Below are positions 32,801-42,422 of a DNA stretch of 64,000 bases, one piece after another (the stretch's first letter is position 1; each line of letters starts with the position of its first letter). The notes under the pieces are model-generated. The model saw only the letters and a program-made list of their open reading frames with translations. It was not told where the DNA came from and ran no database searches. A program made the position numbers and the translations under genes. The DNA comes from Chitinophaga oryziterrae (lineage in GTDB: Bacteria > Bacteroidota > Bacteroidia > Chitinophagales > Chitinophagaceae): positions 186,001 to 250,000 of the forward strand of contig NZ_WRXO01000009.1 of the NCBI RefSeq assembly GCF_009758125.1, written 5' to 3'.

Positions 32801-35378
32801 CATCTGCATCAGACTTACCTTTCTCAAAGATGAACCCGAACTGGCTTTGCCTTGGCATCTTACCTAACAGATCGCCATTAGCAAGCGTCGCCTCATTGAC
32901 GATGAACAGATACACTGCATCGTCAATGAGCGTATGCGTTTTTGCATATGCCTTCTTCATCGCCTTCTCTTCACCGGTAAAACCATTACTCAGGAAAGCC
33001 GACTTCGTATCCTGTAAGAATCCATCTCCATCAATATCCCAGTCTTTATTCTCACGGAAGCCATCGTCTTTTACGATCGTGTAAGTAACACCAATGTTAG
33101 CATACGCTTTCTCCATGCTGCTTTGAATAGCGGTCACGGGCACTGCGGTTTCTTTGCCTATTGGTATCAGCACAAGCGTTTTCTGCTTAGGCGCATAACT
33201 GGCTATCAGTAATTTACCCATACTGATATATCCGCCACCTGCTTTAGGATACAGTGCATACATCTCCTGTGCATCACTGGCAGGGCCACCTGTTATCGTA
33301 ACAGTGAAGTTGTTACCATCATTCTTAGACGGGTAAACAATTCCCTTACCACTTGCAAATTTGACCTTCGTTACATCTATGTCTTTCCCATTCTGCAAAG
33401 TAGCAGTTACTATATCCTGTACCCCCGGCAGAATTGCCTTCGCACTTACCCTGTACTGTCCGTTGGCCAGTAATTCATAGCTGCTGTCCAGCACAGATTT
33501 ACCAGCATAAGCATCTTTCCATGCATCAAAGGCATATTTACCAGCCGCAGCAAATATTACTTTACCATTATCCAGTTGCAGGTTATTCAATGACGCCAGT
33601 GTTGCAGCATCCAATGTTTTATCCCGTGTGCCCGCTGCTGTTACTGTGCCATTTTTATCAACATTATACAAATTACCATCTGCATCTTCTAATACCAGTG
33701 GCAGGGTTTTACCCGCTTTAGCATAGTCTATGACTTCTGTACCACCGCCCTGTGGAGCCGTGATAGTAATAGTATGAGAAGTAGTATCAACCGCGATATT
33801 ATCCTTACTGAATATATGCAGCTTTGTAGTGATATCAGGTACGATATCCCCTGTCTTCACCTGCCCCACATCATTTCCTCCGCGCTGGCTCTTCACTGCA
33901 TCACTTACGAATTTATCGATGCCGCTGGTAACAGCCTGCATCTCCCCTTTTATCACTACCAGGTCCGTATTGATAGTAATGTTAGAGAATGTCATCAGCA
34001 ATCCTATCCCAAAACCCGGAGTGATCACACGGCCTTTACCGGTGAATACACCGTTACTCCCGCTCACTTCTGTTAACAATACATCAAAATGCCCTATACG
34101 CACAATGAAGCCGGGAACTGCCAGCAAAAGCGGTTTCGTGTTCTCAGGTGCTTTTAACAGGTCTCCATCTCCACAGACAAAGGTGCGCAGGGAATCCGTT
34201 GTTACTTTCACCACTTCGCTGTACGGGCCATATACCCCTGCTATCCGCCATTGCAAACGTGATTCATAGGTACGGTCCGGCTCCAGGCTATTAAGCGTAA
34301 AAGCGCTGTCTGATAACTCTTCAGATGACCAGTCGAATTCTGTCCCGTCTTTCGCCGCCGCACGGTATTGTAAGCGGTACGTTTCTACTGTATAGGAACT
34401 GTTTTTATCCGCCAGCGGCCAATGGAGCTTAATACTTCTCTCTCCATTAGACGCACCATATAACAATGGCTTCGCAATATTATTTACGGCAAAAGGATTC
34501 GTGCCTAAATAAGTAAATGTACACGTCTGACTAAGTCCCTGGTTACTGAACAGATCACGACCGCTCTTATCTCTGGCCCGCACATTCCATGCATACTGCA
34601 TGCTGTCTGTCAACTGCGGTTCGCCGGGGCCATAGATAATGGTATTGCTTTCTGTTGTGATCGTATAAACAGGCGTACTACTGCGAACAATATAATCAGC
34701 ATTACTATTCTTAGGTTTTATTTCATACAGGGAAAAAACATATTCTGTTCCACTTCCCGGTAGAGGATTAGGGGTATTCCGGCTGCTCCAGTTGAAAGAA
34801 AGGAATTGAGGATCGCGCTTCTCAACACGACTCCCACAAATAGGCAAATTCAGTAATGGGGGATCACTTTTCTGGAAGAAGAATATATTAGCACCTATGT
34901 TACTCACCTGTACCTGCTGACGACGATAGTCGTACGCCGTAAAGGAAATCCGGTACGCCCCTTCCGGTAAGGATTTAGTACGATCGTAGGTTTCACGGCT
35001 AAATCCACCACTAAAATCTATATTATTTGTACTGAGATAATCTGAGAGATCAGCTCCGCTGATAATAGTAGGAACACCAGGCATCAGCGTCAGCGGCTTC
35101 GGATGAAAAGCCCCGGAAGTACGCATGATCAGTGTTCCGTTCTGTTCTACCGTCATCTGCAGGATCACATCATAGCTGGGCTGCGTGAGATCGTTCTGTA
35201 CCAGTATCACCCGCAGCTTGTCGCTGCCCGGCACGGCATAATCCGGCAGGTAGACACTGTAGGGGGGAATGACCTGCGTACTGGCAGTAACGGGGTATTG
35301 CTGCCCACGGGCAACAGCTGTTACAAACAGTAACAGGCAAAACAGGTAACGGGATATCTGAAACATACGTGATCTCAT
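29868..35378 (-). CDS. Giant polymorphic toxin: exported N-terminus, two protease-like motifs, C-terminal deaminase
   Basis: The product is about 1836 residues from the ATG at 35378; a TTG two codons earlier is possible. After a signal peptide (YLFCLLLFVTAVARGQ), residues 30-400 carry beta-domains with PPYSVYLPDYAVPGSDKL and a fibronectin-like unit, a layout I recall from Bacteroidota toxin N-termini of the TANFOR kind. Around residue 866 lies AHETGHGQFTLEHTF, an HExxH zinc-peptidase motif, followed by GTTDNLMDYNNGY. A hydrophobic helical stretch (about 1390-1510) follows. His1544 in VVVHGD and Cys1587 in IVLLSCGD fit a clan-CD cysteine peptidase. The end has DTE (1770-1772) and PCGSC (1806-1810), the zinc deaminase pair, then QQFSEMYPNV. 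It lacks a T9SS sorting domain. An immunity gene follows at once. Confidence 0.85.
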   Translation of the reverse strand: MRSRMFQISRYLFCLLLFVTAVARGQQYPVTASTQVIPPYSVYLPDYAVPGSDKLRVILVQNDLTQPSYDVILQMTVEQNGTLIMRTSGAFHPKPLTLMPGVPTIISGADLSDYLSTNNIDFSGGFSRETYDRTKSLPEGAYRISFTAYDYRRQQVQVSNIGANIFFFQKSDPPLLNLPICGSRVEKRDPQFLSFNWSSRNTPNPLPGSGTEYVFSLYEIKPKNSNADYIVRSSTPVYTITTESNTIIYGPGEPQLTDSMQYAWNVRARDKSGRDLFSNQGLSQTCTFTYLGTNPFAVNNIAKPLLYGASNGERSIKLHWPLADKNSSYTVETYRLQYRAAAKDGTEFDWSSEELSDSAFTLNSLEPDRTYESRLQWRIAGVYGPYSEVVKVTTDSLRTFVCGDGDLLKAPENTKPLLLAVPGFIVRIGHFDVLLTEVSGSNGVFTGKGRVITPGFGIGLLMTFSNITINTDLVVIKGEMQAVTSGIDKFVSDAVKSQRGGNDVGQVKTGDIVPDITTKLHIFSKDNIAVDTTSHTITITAPQGGGTEVIDYAKAGKTLPLVLEDADGNLYNVDKNGTVTAAGTRDKTLDAATLASLNNLQLDNGKVIFAAAGKYAFDAWKDAYAGKSVLDSSYELLANGQYRVSAKAILPGVQDIVTATLQNGKDIDVTKVKFASGKGIVYPSKNDGNNFTVTITGGPASDAQEMYALYPKAGGGYISMGKLLIASYAPKQKTLVLIPIGKETAVPVTAIQSSMEKAYANIGVTYTIVKDDGFRENKDWDIDGDGFLQDTKSAFLSNGFTGEEKAMKKAYAKTHTLIDDAVYLFIVNEATLANGDLLGKMPRQSQFGFIFEKGKSDADVALTVAHETGHGQFTLEHTFSNGIGLTQGTTDNLMDYNNGYALLKYQWDVVHDPGHVWGIFESDAESQLTKGLSLYKCLDKEVQTALKGKKIYYSPDGNIVELPDGAVPVSIFYKDLSANPAKTGSLSSYMYNGKEYVAFYNSGTGKFVGYGYDKDQKEAFVVSRTKRTSDVIANIVISTELNACEIKIDGTSYVNYNCLCQNDNYSLNYKKLVHQVIDSDKPEVKAEIESVCKLIATLPDEVLKTNNELFNLYYNNLDLYWYDWNTPSAVISLEKLKVMHQQLIDLDANIKKLKECNFATADEIVEFVNDHFVISGTKMSYLTNAQFKDIAPEKRVCLIEKLVEGDFEQRWTISSSNFGGQNITLEILRNCKNQEEFYKVIKQLDTDGKLYDVLSKTYDYLYVSEGSFTQLTNSITSAFINLEKPAQNKEAIAKLILSKDWLVYDNGYLTARNKEEFKDASRKISFQISDGAGKYMVDMLGAVAPGAQWLFNDFGKATPFSKSYNPLDNLVVIPVRDVTAFGTTLEKGMPYVLPAVSVYQLFKEDTKKAIGTSTEIAVNTALCAVGIGGLSTASSLTIALETVDIGLSTFVTYANSAPEMAQDHPDFVKYTNYLAIAYTVGRLGHSVASAAMAKAPAEMMAARYTDDALEVETRAVMSLGEGDVKMVEGAFANVFDKNMYVVVHGDSKGFSLMHNGAEARIDHRSVARWIEGNTAALADKEIVLLSCGDLKSAQNLCNKLNRPVIANNGWVRVYENGAIETENSLMRLTPNGEAEVYGATIGSGKSTSGKVSVKLESEGSLVDDLFPGISSDDGFSGFKNLYKNNKRVSVELLGKEWPDFVAKVRKDFGIGGKRNFATMKVNDEEVLYLASSSGYNGQMRQSGKFVPESFITDLQSGKRVFKADAVRDLDTEVIGFEYFARKNNAEAGKVYKNVTGEIVVETDLIPCGSCSSVMQQFSEMYPNVLIKIRTNPRINY

Positions 35379-35380
35379 GG

Positions 35381-37132
35381 TCAAAACGAATAGGTGTAAT
35401 TGATAGTACTGGTTAACTCGTTATATCCGGGTTGGGCTGCCGCAGCGCCTCTTAACATCCACATTACAGATGCCCCGAAATTATGCGTTGTTTTATGGGT
35501 AGCTCCTTCGGCTTGTTTTCCTTTGGGAGAATAATTCAGATTCAGCCCGCTGTTGAACAGCGTACTTTTGGTAGTAGTACTCAGCCCGGCCACATCGCTG
35601 GTAGCATTGGTAATATTGTAAGTAGCGGTTACACCGGTACGGAATGTCTTATCAAAAAACTGTTTGTTCACATTCACACTGGGTCCCATAAAAGTGGTGT
35701 TCAAACCGGAAGCAGTATTCTTATAATAGTTCACTGATCCTGTCATGGATATCGCCTTCGGTACCAGGTTATAACTATAGCTTAAATTGGAAGTAAAAAA
35801 CTTACTGAGGTTTTCTGTCGCGTCTACAGCACTGCTTCTGTCACTGGCATACTGGTAAGAAGAATTAAGGGTGATAGCATGCTGGACTTCCCTGTTACCC
35901 GTACGATACATCAGCATCCCATTATAGCTGTTATTCACCTGGTAGAAATCCAGGGTATCCTGGGGGTTATTAAAGTAAGGATCTACCAGTGGACGTACGC
36001 GGGTGTAATTACTGAAATTGGAATATCCGGCATTGATGACCCAGTGTTCATTCGGCGTAATACCAGTGTTAATATTGGCCACTATTCGTTTCGCGTCACT
36101 GGTCTTGCTCTTATCCAGGTTGTTCACCTGCACGCCTGCGTTAGCGGATAAGTTCACTTTCCCGCCAAATAACTGGAAAGTAGGCGCTACTGTAATGTTT
36201 CGCATATCGTTCACTACGTTATAGGCGCCTAGCGTTACATAGTCCGGAGCAACTCGTTCGTAACGCAGCTGAATGGTGTAGAAGTTACCGGTATATCCCA
36301 ATCCCGCCTGTATCGCATCAAAGTAACGCGTCGTATTGGTTGGCGTTAATAAATGGCCTAAGAAGTTAGATGTTCCCCTGCTGCTGTCAAATGCATTTTT
36401 TTCTGAACGTACGTCCCTGTTCAATGCAGAAACCGAATACTCTGCATCTACAAACACACGCTGGGAAATATGCTGACGCAGATTCAGGGCAACAGCAATA
36501 TTTTCTTTGGGAGAGATCGTTGCGTCCGCTGGTATATAAGGCAGTGAAGACACATTATCCTTTGCATGGAATAAAGAAACGCCATAGGCATTACCATCAT
36601 TCTCATATCCTGCTTTTATCCCCTCCCCTTTACGTTCAAAAGCAGCCCTGTTATAACTATCAGGCACCAGTACGTCAAAAGGCACCGCCTTCAGCAAAGT
36701 ACCATACATGGCGCTTACTCTCCATTTACCAGGTGTTAATTCCACGCCTACCCCATTGAACATATGTCCTGCCAGTGTATAGTTGCTGAAGGTCATGCTG
36801 GTACTACCCAGGTAGGCCCTTGCCCATTTGTAGGAAGGCGCAAAGCGGAACTGGTTAAACGGCTGTGAATAGTTTTTCCCCTGGTTACTGTAACTGAATG
36901 AAAAAGGCATGGAATATCCAAACAGGTTAATGTTGATATTCCCATTCAGGTACCAGGCCAGCGGGTCTCTCCTGTTATCAATACCATTGGCCTTATAAAG
37001 CGTAGTACTGGCATTCACAGATCCGCTCATCGTCACGCCTTTCTTTACGCCCAGCTGGTCCAGCGCCTGCGAAGAAGCCGGCAAAGAAGCGGTGAGCAAT
37101 AAAAGAGAAAATATATAACGGTTCATTTTCAT
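35381..37132 (-). CDS. Predicted outer-membrane beta-barrel protein of the toxin operon
   Basis: The product is 583 residues from the ATG at 37132 (MKMNRYIFSLLLLTASLPASSQA, signal peptide). An in-frame start 39 bases earlier would lie inside the upstream gene. The mature part is made of alternating-residue beta-strands rich in Tyr, Phe and Asn with short turns, such as YSMPFSFSYSNQGKNYSQPF and YKWARAYLGSTSMTFSNYTL. The protein ends INYTYSF, a terminal-Phe beta-signal for Bam insertion. A barrel of about 20 strands is therefore likely. I do not recognise a named family. It lies between the SprB-repeat adhesin (1-base gap) and the toxin (stop and start overlap), so it may be the channel or anchor for one of them; this is inferred from position. 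Confidence 0.7.
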   Translation of the reverse strand: MKMNRYIFSLLLLTASLPASSQALDQLGVKKGVTMSGSVNASTTLYKANGIDNRRDPLAWYLNGNININLFGYSMPFSFSYSNQGKNYSQPFNQFRFAPSYKWARAYLGSTSMTFSNYTLAGHMFNGVGVELTPGKWRVSAMYGTLLKAVPFDVLVPDSYNRAAFERKGEGIKAGYENDGNAYGVSLFHAKDNVSSLPYIPADATISPKENIAVALNLRQHISQRVFVDAEYSVSALNRDVRSEKNAFDSSRGTSNFLGHLLTPTNTTRYFDAIQAGLGYTGNFYTIQLRYERVAPDYVTLGAYNVVNDMRNITVAPTFQLFGGKVNLSANAGVQVNNLDKSKTSDAKRIVANINTGITPNEHWVINAGYSNFSNYTRVRPLVDPYFNNPQDTLDFYQVNNSYNGMLMYRTGNREVQHAITLNSSYQYASDRSSAVDATENLSKFFTSNLSYSYNLVPKAISMTGSVNYYKNTASGLNTTFMGPSVNVNKQFFDKTFRTGVTATYNITNATSDVAGLSTTTKSTLFNSGLNLNYSPKGKQAEGATHKTTHNFGASVMWMLRGAAAAQPGYNELTSTINYTYSF

Positions 37133-37133
37133 G

Positions 37134-40100
37134 CTACTTGCTAATAATAAAACGTACATCCTTACTATCATTCTCTGCTATCACCCTCAACAGGTAAGTA
37201 CCACTGACAGTATTACTGAGTGCGAATTTGTCATCAATCTGCAATGCAGGGGAATATTGTTTACTGTCCACCAGGCGGCCGTTCATATCATAGACAGATA
37301 CCACCACCTGTTGTTTCTTCACCATCTTCACCTCAAAGCTGAAATACCCGTTATTAGGGTTCGGTGATAATAACACCGTATCGATCACATGCACAGGTAA
37401 TGTGTATACAGGTCCCGCCAGCGGATCATAGGTATTAATCACGATATCTTTTTTCAGGGAATAAGTGCAGCTGCCGAAAGTAGCGGTCATCTCTATCCAG
37501 TAATTCCCTTCTTTGTTAAACTTAATCAGCGGAGCGATACCGTCATATCCCATGAAGACAGCTTCCGGAGAGTATGTCCAGCTGATATTATCCGGTGCGG
37601 GTAAACTGATGTCTTTAATCACCAGTGTATCCAGTGCATTTTCCCTGGATGCTACCAGGAAGTTTACATCCGGTTTTACATTCAGTTTATCTATCAGTAC
37701 ATCTTTACTCACATTACAACCATTCACATCCTGTACGCTGATAGTATAATTACCTGCTACCAGGGTTTCGAATACCGGTGTTATACCCCATGTACCTTTA
37801 TCAATAGCATATTGATAAGGAGAAATCCCCCCTTGTGCATTTGCGGTAATACGCCCATCACTTAAACCATCACATACAGCAGGCGCTATAGTGGCAAGGG
37901 TAAGTAAATCGGGCTGTGTTACTTCATAGTTAAAAGATTGTGTACACCCTTTACCATCTGTTACTTTCAGGGTATAATTGCCGGCAGGCACATGCAGCGG
38001 GTCCGCAACATTCCATTGATTATTGTAATTGCCATCCCCTCCGCTTACAATTACTTTCACCGCTCCGCTATTCTCACCATAACAATTCACAGGAGTGATA
38101 CTGGCCGTAGCTGTGATAGCAGGATTTAATGCCTTCACAAGGACGTTCTTAGCCGCCATACAGCCGTTCTTATCCTTCACCTGCATCGTATAGCTTCCTG
38201 AAGTCAAAGACGGGAAAACAGGCATTTCCTGCCATTGTTCCGTATTCAGTTCATATTGATAAGGAGTAATACCCCCGGCTGCCTGTAAGGTGATCTTACC
38301 GGTAGGATCGGCGCCGCAGGATAAATCCTGTATCCCTGCTACCGTCAGCGATACAGCAGCCGCCTGTTGCAGTGCGACGCTTTTTGTAATGACACAACCA
38401 CGGGTATCCTGGATTTTCACAGGATAAGTACCCGCCGCTAAATGATCGTATTTATTGATCGATGTATAGGGGCCGTTATTAAATGAATACTGATAAACGC
38501 CACTTCCTCCTGTTGCAGTGATATCGAATGTGCCATCGGACAGGCCATAACAGGAAATCTGCGCACCGTTGAAATCGGAAGTCGTAATACCGGCAGTCAG
38601 TGCAGACACCGGGGCCGTTATACTACCGGCATCTGCTACCGCAGAATAACAACCCGGCACATCTTTTACTCTTACAGTGTAAGTGCCGGCACCCAATGCG
38701 GTGGTATTGGTAAATGCAGTATAATCAACTCCGTTCAGGGAATATTCATTGGTTAATGTACCAGCTCCCCCATGTACCTGTATGTTGATAGTACCTGTGG
38801 AACCATAACATACAATATCATTCAACGTGATTTTATCAATGGTGATAGCAGGGTCCTGTGAATTGATTTGTACAGATAACTGCTGCCCACAGCTATTGGC
38901 ATCCTTGACATAGATGTTATAATCACCGGCGATCAGATTATAGAAGGACGTAGCCGTTTGCCATTTAACATTATCCATACTATATTCCAGACTACCGGTA
39001 CCACCACTTCCCTTCACGGTAATATTACCTGCAGGTGTAGCCGCACAAATCACATCCTGTTTACTTACCAGTGCAAGGTCCAGTGCCAGGGAAGATTGTG
39101 TAAATGTATAACTGGCAGAAGAGATACAGCCCCTTGCATCCTTTACTTTCAGTAAATGACTACCTGCATTGATATGCTCAATCAGTGCCGCATCTTCAAA
39201 AGTGCCATTATCAAGCGCATATTTATATCCGCTGTAAGTACTGCCATTTCCTCCGGTAGCGGTGATAATCGCAAAACCATTATCTCCGCCGGAACAGGAA
39301 ATATTATAGCCATTATAATCCGATAATACAGCTGTATAAGAAAGCGCTGATGCCGGTGCAGTAACAAATAACTGATCTGGATAAGCATCTGTACAACCCT
39401 GACCATCTGTCACCAATGCATGATAATCCCCGGCAGTTAATGCAGCCCCACTGGTATATACTGCGCCATCAAGCGTATAATTATACACACCATCACCACC
39501 GGTTGTTGCCAGCGTAATACGACCTGTTGTACCATAGCAACTGATATCAGTTACGACAGCACTCTGCACCTTCAATGCAGGATACAGGTTAACAATATTT
39601 ATCAGGCTATCTTTACTACAACCATTGGCATCGGTAATACTTAAAGTATAATTCCCGGCTACCAGATCCGTAACACTGTCTTTAAAAGAAACGCCATTTA
39701 CCTTGCACACATAAGGTGCTGCACCTCCGGATATATTTGTAACGATTTTACCGGTAGCTGCACCATAACATTTAATATCTGTCTTCACTCCCCTGATGAC
39801 AATAACAGGCTGTATCAATGCTACAGTAGTTGATTTTTCACAACCCCTGCTATCTTTTACACTGATCGTATAACTGCCTGCTGCCAGGTTATTAAATACA
39901 GGGCTATCCTGGTAGCTGTTATTATCTAATTTATATTGATATACTGTACTTCCCCCGGTGGCCGTAACCGTGATATTACCATCCCCGTTCCCTGTACAGG
40001 AAACATTAAATCCATGATAATCTGACAACTGCGTACTGAAACTTAATTCAGCAGCAGGTAATGTGACAGGATAAGTATCCGTCTCTATTTTACAGCCTTT

Positions 40101-42413
40101 GCCATCACTTACACGGAAAGTATAAGTACCGGCAGTATGTAATACATTCCCTGCAGTAAAATTTGTAAATGCAGCACCTGTAGACCAGCTATAGGTATAA
40201 TTACCATCTCCGCCGGAAGCTGTTAAATTCACAGATGCACCTTCTGTCAGACATACCGCCTCATTTACCGTAACATTTGTAAACGCTACTGGTAGTGGAT
40301 CATTCAGTGTAATGGTAGAAGATGTAACTGTACAACCGGTAGATTTATTATCACTGATGATTACACGATAAGTACCAGGTTCGAGTCCTTCTATCTGTGT
40401 ATCCGTATTAAACCAGAAACTATTACCCACCCAGGACCCCGCTTTGTATTGCTGCCAGGTATAATTATAAGAGCCCGAACCTCCTGTCACCACCGCTTTC
40501 AGTATACCGTTAGCTGCACTGCTACAGGTGATATCTGTTTTTTGCAGCGATACCTGTAAAGCGGCTCTCTGGTAAACAGTGATTAATCTGGTAGCTACAT
40601 CATTACAAGTAGTGGCCTGGTTTTTTAATGTAACTGTATAATCCCCTGCTGATAAACCTGAAAATATACCCGTGGTATTCGTTACAGCTCCCAACGTATA
40701 CTTGTAAGCTCCTGATCCACCGCTGGCTGAAACCTTTAACGCACCGTCACTGCCTCCGTTACAACTCACGGAATCAGCAGATACGGGTTGTAAAGAAAGG
40801 GCCGTGATGGTATTCAATGTTACCGCGCTGCCCCAACCCGGACAACTACTATAATCTGCATTAATCACTTCAGCAGTATAAGCGCCACCTCCTAAACCAT
40901 TGAATGAATAACTTGTTGCAGTGGTGGTAGCAGATTGTGCGAACAGTACATTATTCTTATACAGGTTATATTTATAATTCGTTCCACCACTGGCGGCAAT
41001 GCCTATACTACCATCACCCGGATTGATACAGAGCGGCTGCGAAACAGTAACTGAGCCAGTGATCTGCGGCGGCCCACTAACTGTTATGGTCACTTGTCTT
41101 GTGATACCTGTACAGGTATTATCTCTTACAATTGCTATATACTGACCAACAGGCAGGTTCTGCCATAATACGGTCCCGTTTGCAGAAAGCTGTTCTGCTG
41201 ATACGACCGTACCCGTAGATGTAGTTAATTTGAAATAATAACCGGAAGAAGCGTCGCCACCGGCTGCACTTACACCTATAACGCCATCTGTTGCGCCATA
41301 ACAACTGACATCTTTTGTCTGCGCTGTATTATTAGCAATGGACAAATCTGCTAATTCACCTACAGAAACAGGTATAGACGTAAAACAGTTACCGCTGCCC
41401 GAACCGGGGTTTATCAACCATAAAGCATAATCACCCTTAGGCACTCCTGTTGCATGCACACCTGATGAAACCGGTTCAGCCCCATTACTCTCATCCACAA
41501 AATCCCCGCAATTAGAGGCACTGTTACCCAGATCAGGATTACAGGGAACGCTTGTACTGGCAGGCCGGAGAATCCAGCGCATAGTAGAATAACCTGCAAC
41601 AATATTAGAAGGATCTATATCGATCTTCCCATTATTCTGACCAAAACAGGAAGGCGTTTTTACAATTTTACTCTCATCTGTTACAGTCGGAGGTGGTGGA
41701 GAAATCGCTAATGGATTAGTAGCCGCGCTATAAGGAGAATAATAAGTAGCGTCACTATATTTTGCCTTTATTCTGCATCTGAACTTTACATTCTGGGTAG
41801 CTGATTTAAGCTCAGGTATATAACTGGCAGGTGTAAAATAAAAGAAAAAATTGTTTTGTGATGAATCCATCCCCTTCCATGTGGCACTACCATTCAGGTT
41901 ATATTCCCATACCAATGAAGTAGTAACATAACTGTCGGAAAATAAAAGCCAGTTTAGAGGAGAAGTCAGTCCCATTCTTTCATTCCCGCAAATCTGGGTA
42001 GCAGAAGATGCATTAATGGTAAGTGCATTCGGCGCTATCATTTCATATGTCCATCTTGCCGTAAAACCACTATAACTCTTGTAAGGACCGTAAAAAGGGA
42101 CATCTCTCTCAACTGTCCTTCCGGCAATCGGATAAATTTCATATGCGAAAAGATAGCTAAAACTAGAACCATTACGATACATATTAAACGCAGGCCCATA
42201 AGTTGTACCAGTCCCTATTACAATACCCACACCATCTGCAGACCCAAATGGAGCAGAACTAAAGGTATTATTCTGGTATAGCTCTAATGAACCCAGGCCG
42301 GAAGGATTCTGTACATTTCCATACACAAACGTACTGCTCCACAAGGGAGTCGTTTGCCCTAACACACCATTTACGAATAATACAAAACTTACAAAAAGTA
42401 AAAATTTCTTCAT
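37134..42413 (-). CDS. SprB-repeat surface adhesin with T9SS sorting domain
   Basis: The product is 1759 residues with a signal peptide (FLLFVSFVLFVNGVLGQ). After an N-terminal region of about 230 residues, roughly sixteen SprB-type repeats follow. Each is about 80-90 residues, with a CYG..DG.I.V.A.GG.G.Y.Y start and a LxAGxYTVxVxDxxGC end; examples are VSCYGATDGVIGVSAAGG and ISCYGLSDGTFDITATGG. The last 80 residues are a type A T9SS C-terminal domain: LSPNPNNGYFSFEV, VVVSVYDMNGRLVDSKQY and GTYLLRVIAENDSKDVRFIISK (in segments). T9SS would thus export it and attach it to the surface, as for the gliding adhesin SprB. It precedes the barrel and toxin genes in one transcription unit and may be their surface stalk. 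Confidence 0.9.
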   Translation of the reverse strand: MKKFLLFVSFVLFVNGVLGQTTPLWSSTFVYGNVQNPSGLGSLELYQNNTFSSAPFGSADGVGIVIGTGTTYGPAFNMYRNGSSFSYLFAYEIYPIAGRTVERDVPFYGPYKSYSGFTARWTYEMIAPNALTINASSATQICGNERMGLTSPLNWLLFSDSYVTTSLVWEYNLNGSATWKGMDSSQNNFFFYFTPASYIPELKSATQNVKFRCRIKAKYSDATYYSPYSAATNPLAISPPPPTVTDESKIVKTPSCFGQNNGKIDIDPSNIVAGYSTMRWILRPASTSVPCNPDLGNSASNCGDFVDESNGAEPVSSGVHATGVPKGDYALWLINPGSGSGNCFTSIPVSVGELADLSIANNTAQTKDVSCYGATDGVIGVSAAGGDASSGYYFKLTTSTGTVVSAEQLSANGTVLWQNLPVGQYIAIVRDNTCTGITRQVTITVSGPPQITGSVTVSQPLCINPGDGSIGIAASGGTNYKYNLYKNNVLFAQSATTTATSYSFNGLGGGAYTAEVINADYSSCPGWGSAVTLNTITALSLQPVSADSVSCNGGSDGALKVSASGGSGAYKYTLGAVTNTTGIFSGLSAGDYTVTLKNQATTCNDVATRLITVYQRAALQVSLQKTDITCSSAANGILKAVVTGGSGSYNYTWQQYKAGSWVGNSFWFNTDTQIEGLEPGTYRVIISDNKSTGCTVTSSTITLNDPLPVAFTNVTVNEAVCLTEGASVNLTASGGDGNYTYSWSTGAAFTNFTAGNVLHTAGTYTFRVSDGKGCKIETDTYPVTLPAAELSFSTQLSDYHGFNVSCTGNGDGNITVTATGGSTVYQYKLDNNSYQDSPVFNNLAAGSYTISVKDSRGCEKSTTVALIQPVIVIRGVKTDIKCYGAATGKIVTNISGGAAPYVCKVNGVSFKDSVTDLVAGNYTLSITDANGCSKDSLINIVNLYPALKVQSAVVTDISCYGTTGRITLATTGGDGVYNYTLDGAVYTSGAALTAGDYHALVTDGQGCTDAYPDQLFVTAPASALSYTAVLSDYNGYNISCSGGDNGFAIITATGGNGSTYSGYKYALDNGTFEDAALIEHINAGSHLLKVKDARGCISSASYTFTQSSLALDLALVSKQDVICAATPAGNITVKGSGGTGSLEYSMDNVKWQTATSFYNLIAGDYNIYVKDANSCGQQLSVQINSQDPAITIDKITLNDIVCYGSTGTINIQVHGGAGTLTNEYSLNGVDYTAFTNTTALGAGTYTVRVKDVPGCYSAVADAGSITAPVSALTAGITTSDFNGAQISCYGLSDGTFDITATGGSGVYQYSFNNGPYTSINKYDHLAAGTYPVKIQDTRGCVITKSVALQQAAAVSLTVAGIQDLSCGADPTGKITLQAAGGITPYQYELNTEQWQEMPVFPSLTSGSYTMQVKDKNGCMAAKNVLVKALNPAITATASITPVNCYGENSGAVKVIVSGGDGNYNNQWNVADPLHVPAGNYTLKVTDGKGCTQSFNYEVTQPDLLTLATIAPAVCDGLSDGRITANAQGGISPYQYAIDKGTWGITPVFETLVAGNYTISVQDVNGCNVSKDVLIDKLNVKPDVNFLVASRENALDTLVIKDISLPAPDNISWTYSPEAVFMGYDGIAPLIKFNKEGNYWIEMTATFGSCTYSLKKDIVINTYDPLAGPVYTLPVHVIDTVLLSPNPNNGYFSFEVKMVKKQQVVVSVYDMNGRLVDSKQYSPALQIDDKFALSNTVSGTYLLRVIAENDSKDVRFIISK

Positions 42414-42422
42414 CCGGTTGAT

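Noticed and set aside
35378..35384. TTG start two codons upstream for the giant toxin
   Set aside because: An ATG is available at 35378 and gives a normal signal peptide; the TTG adds only two residues.
37500..41700. Repetitive DNA considered as a CRISPR or tandem repeat array
   Set aside because: The periodicity is at protein level (about 80-90 residues, strongly diverged), within one open reading frame of a SprB-repeat protein.
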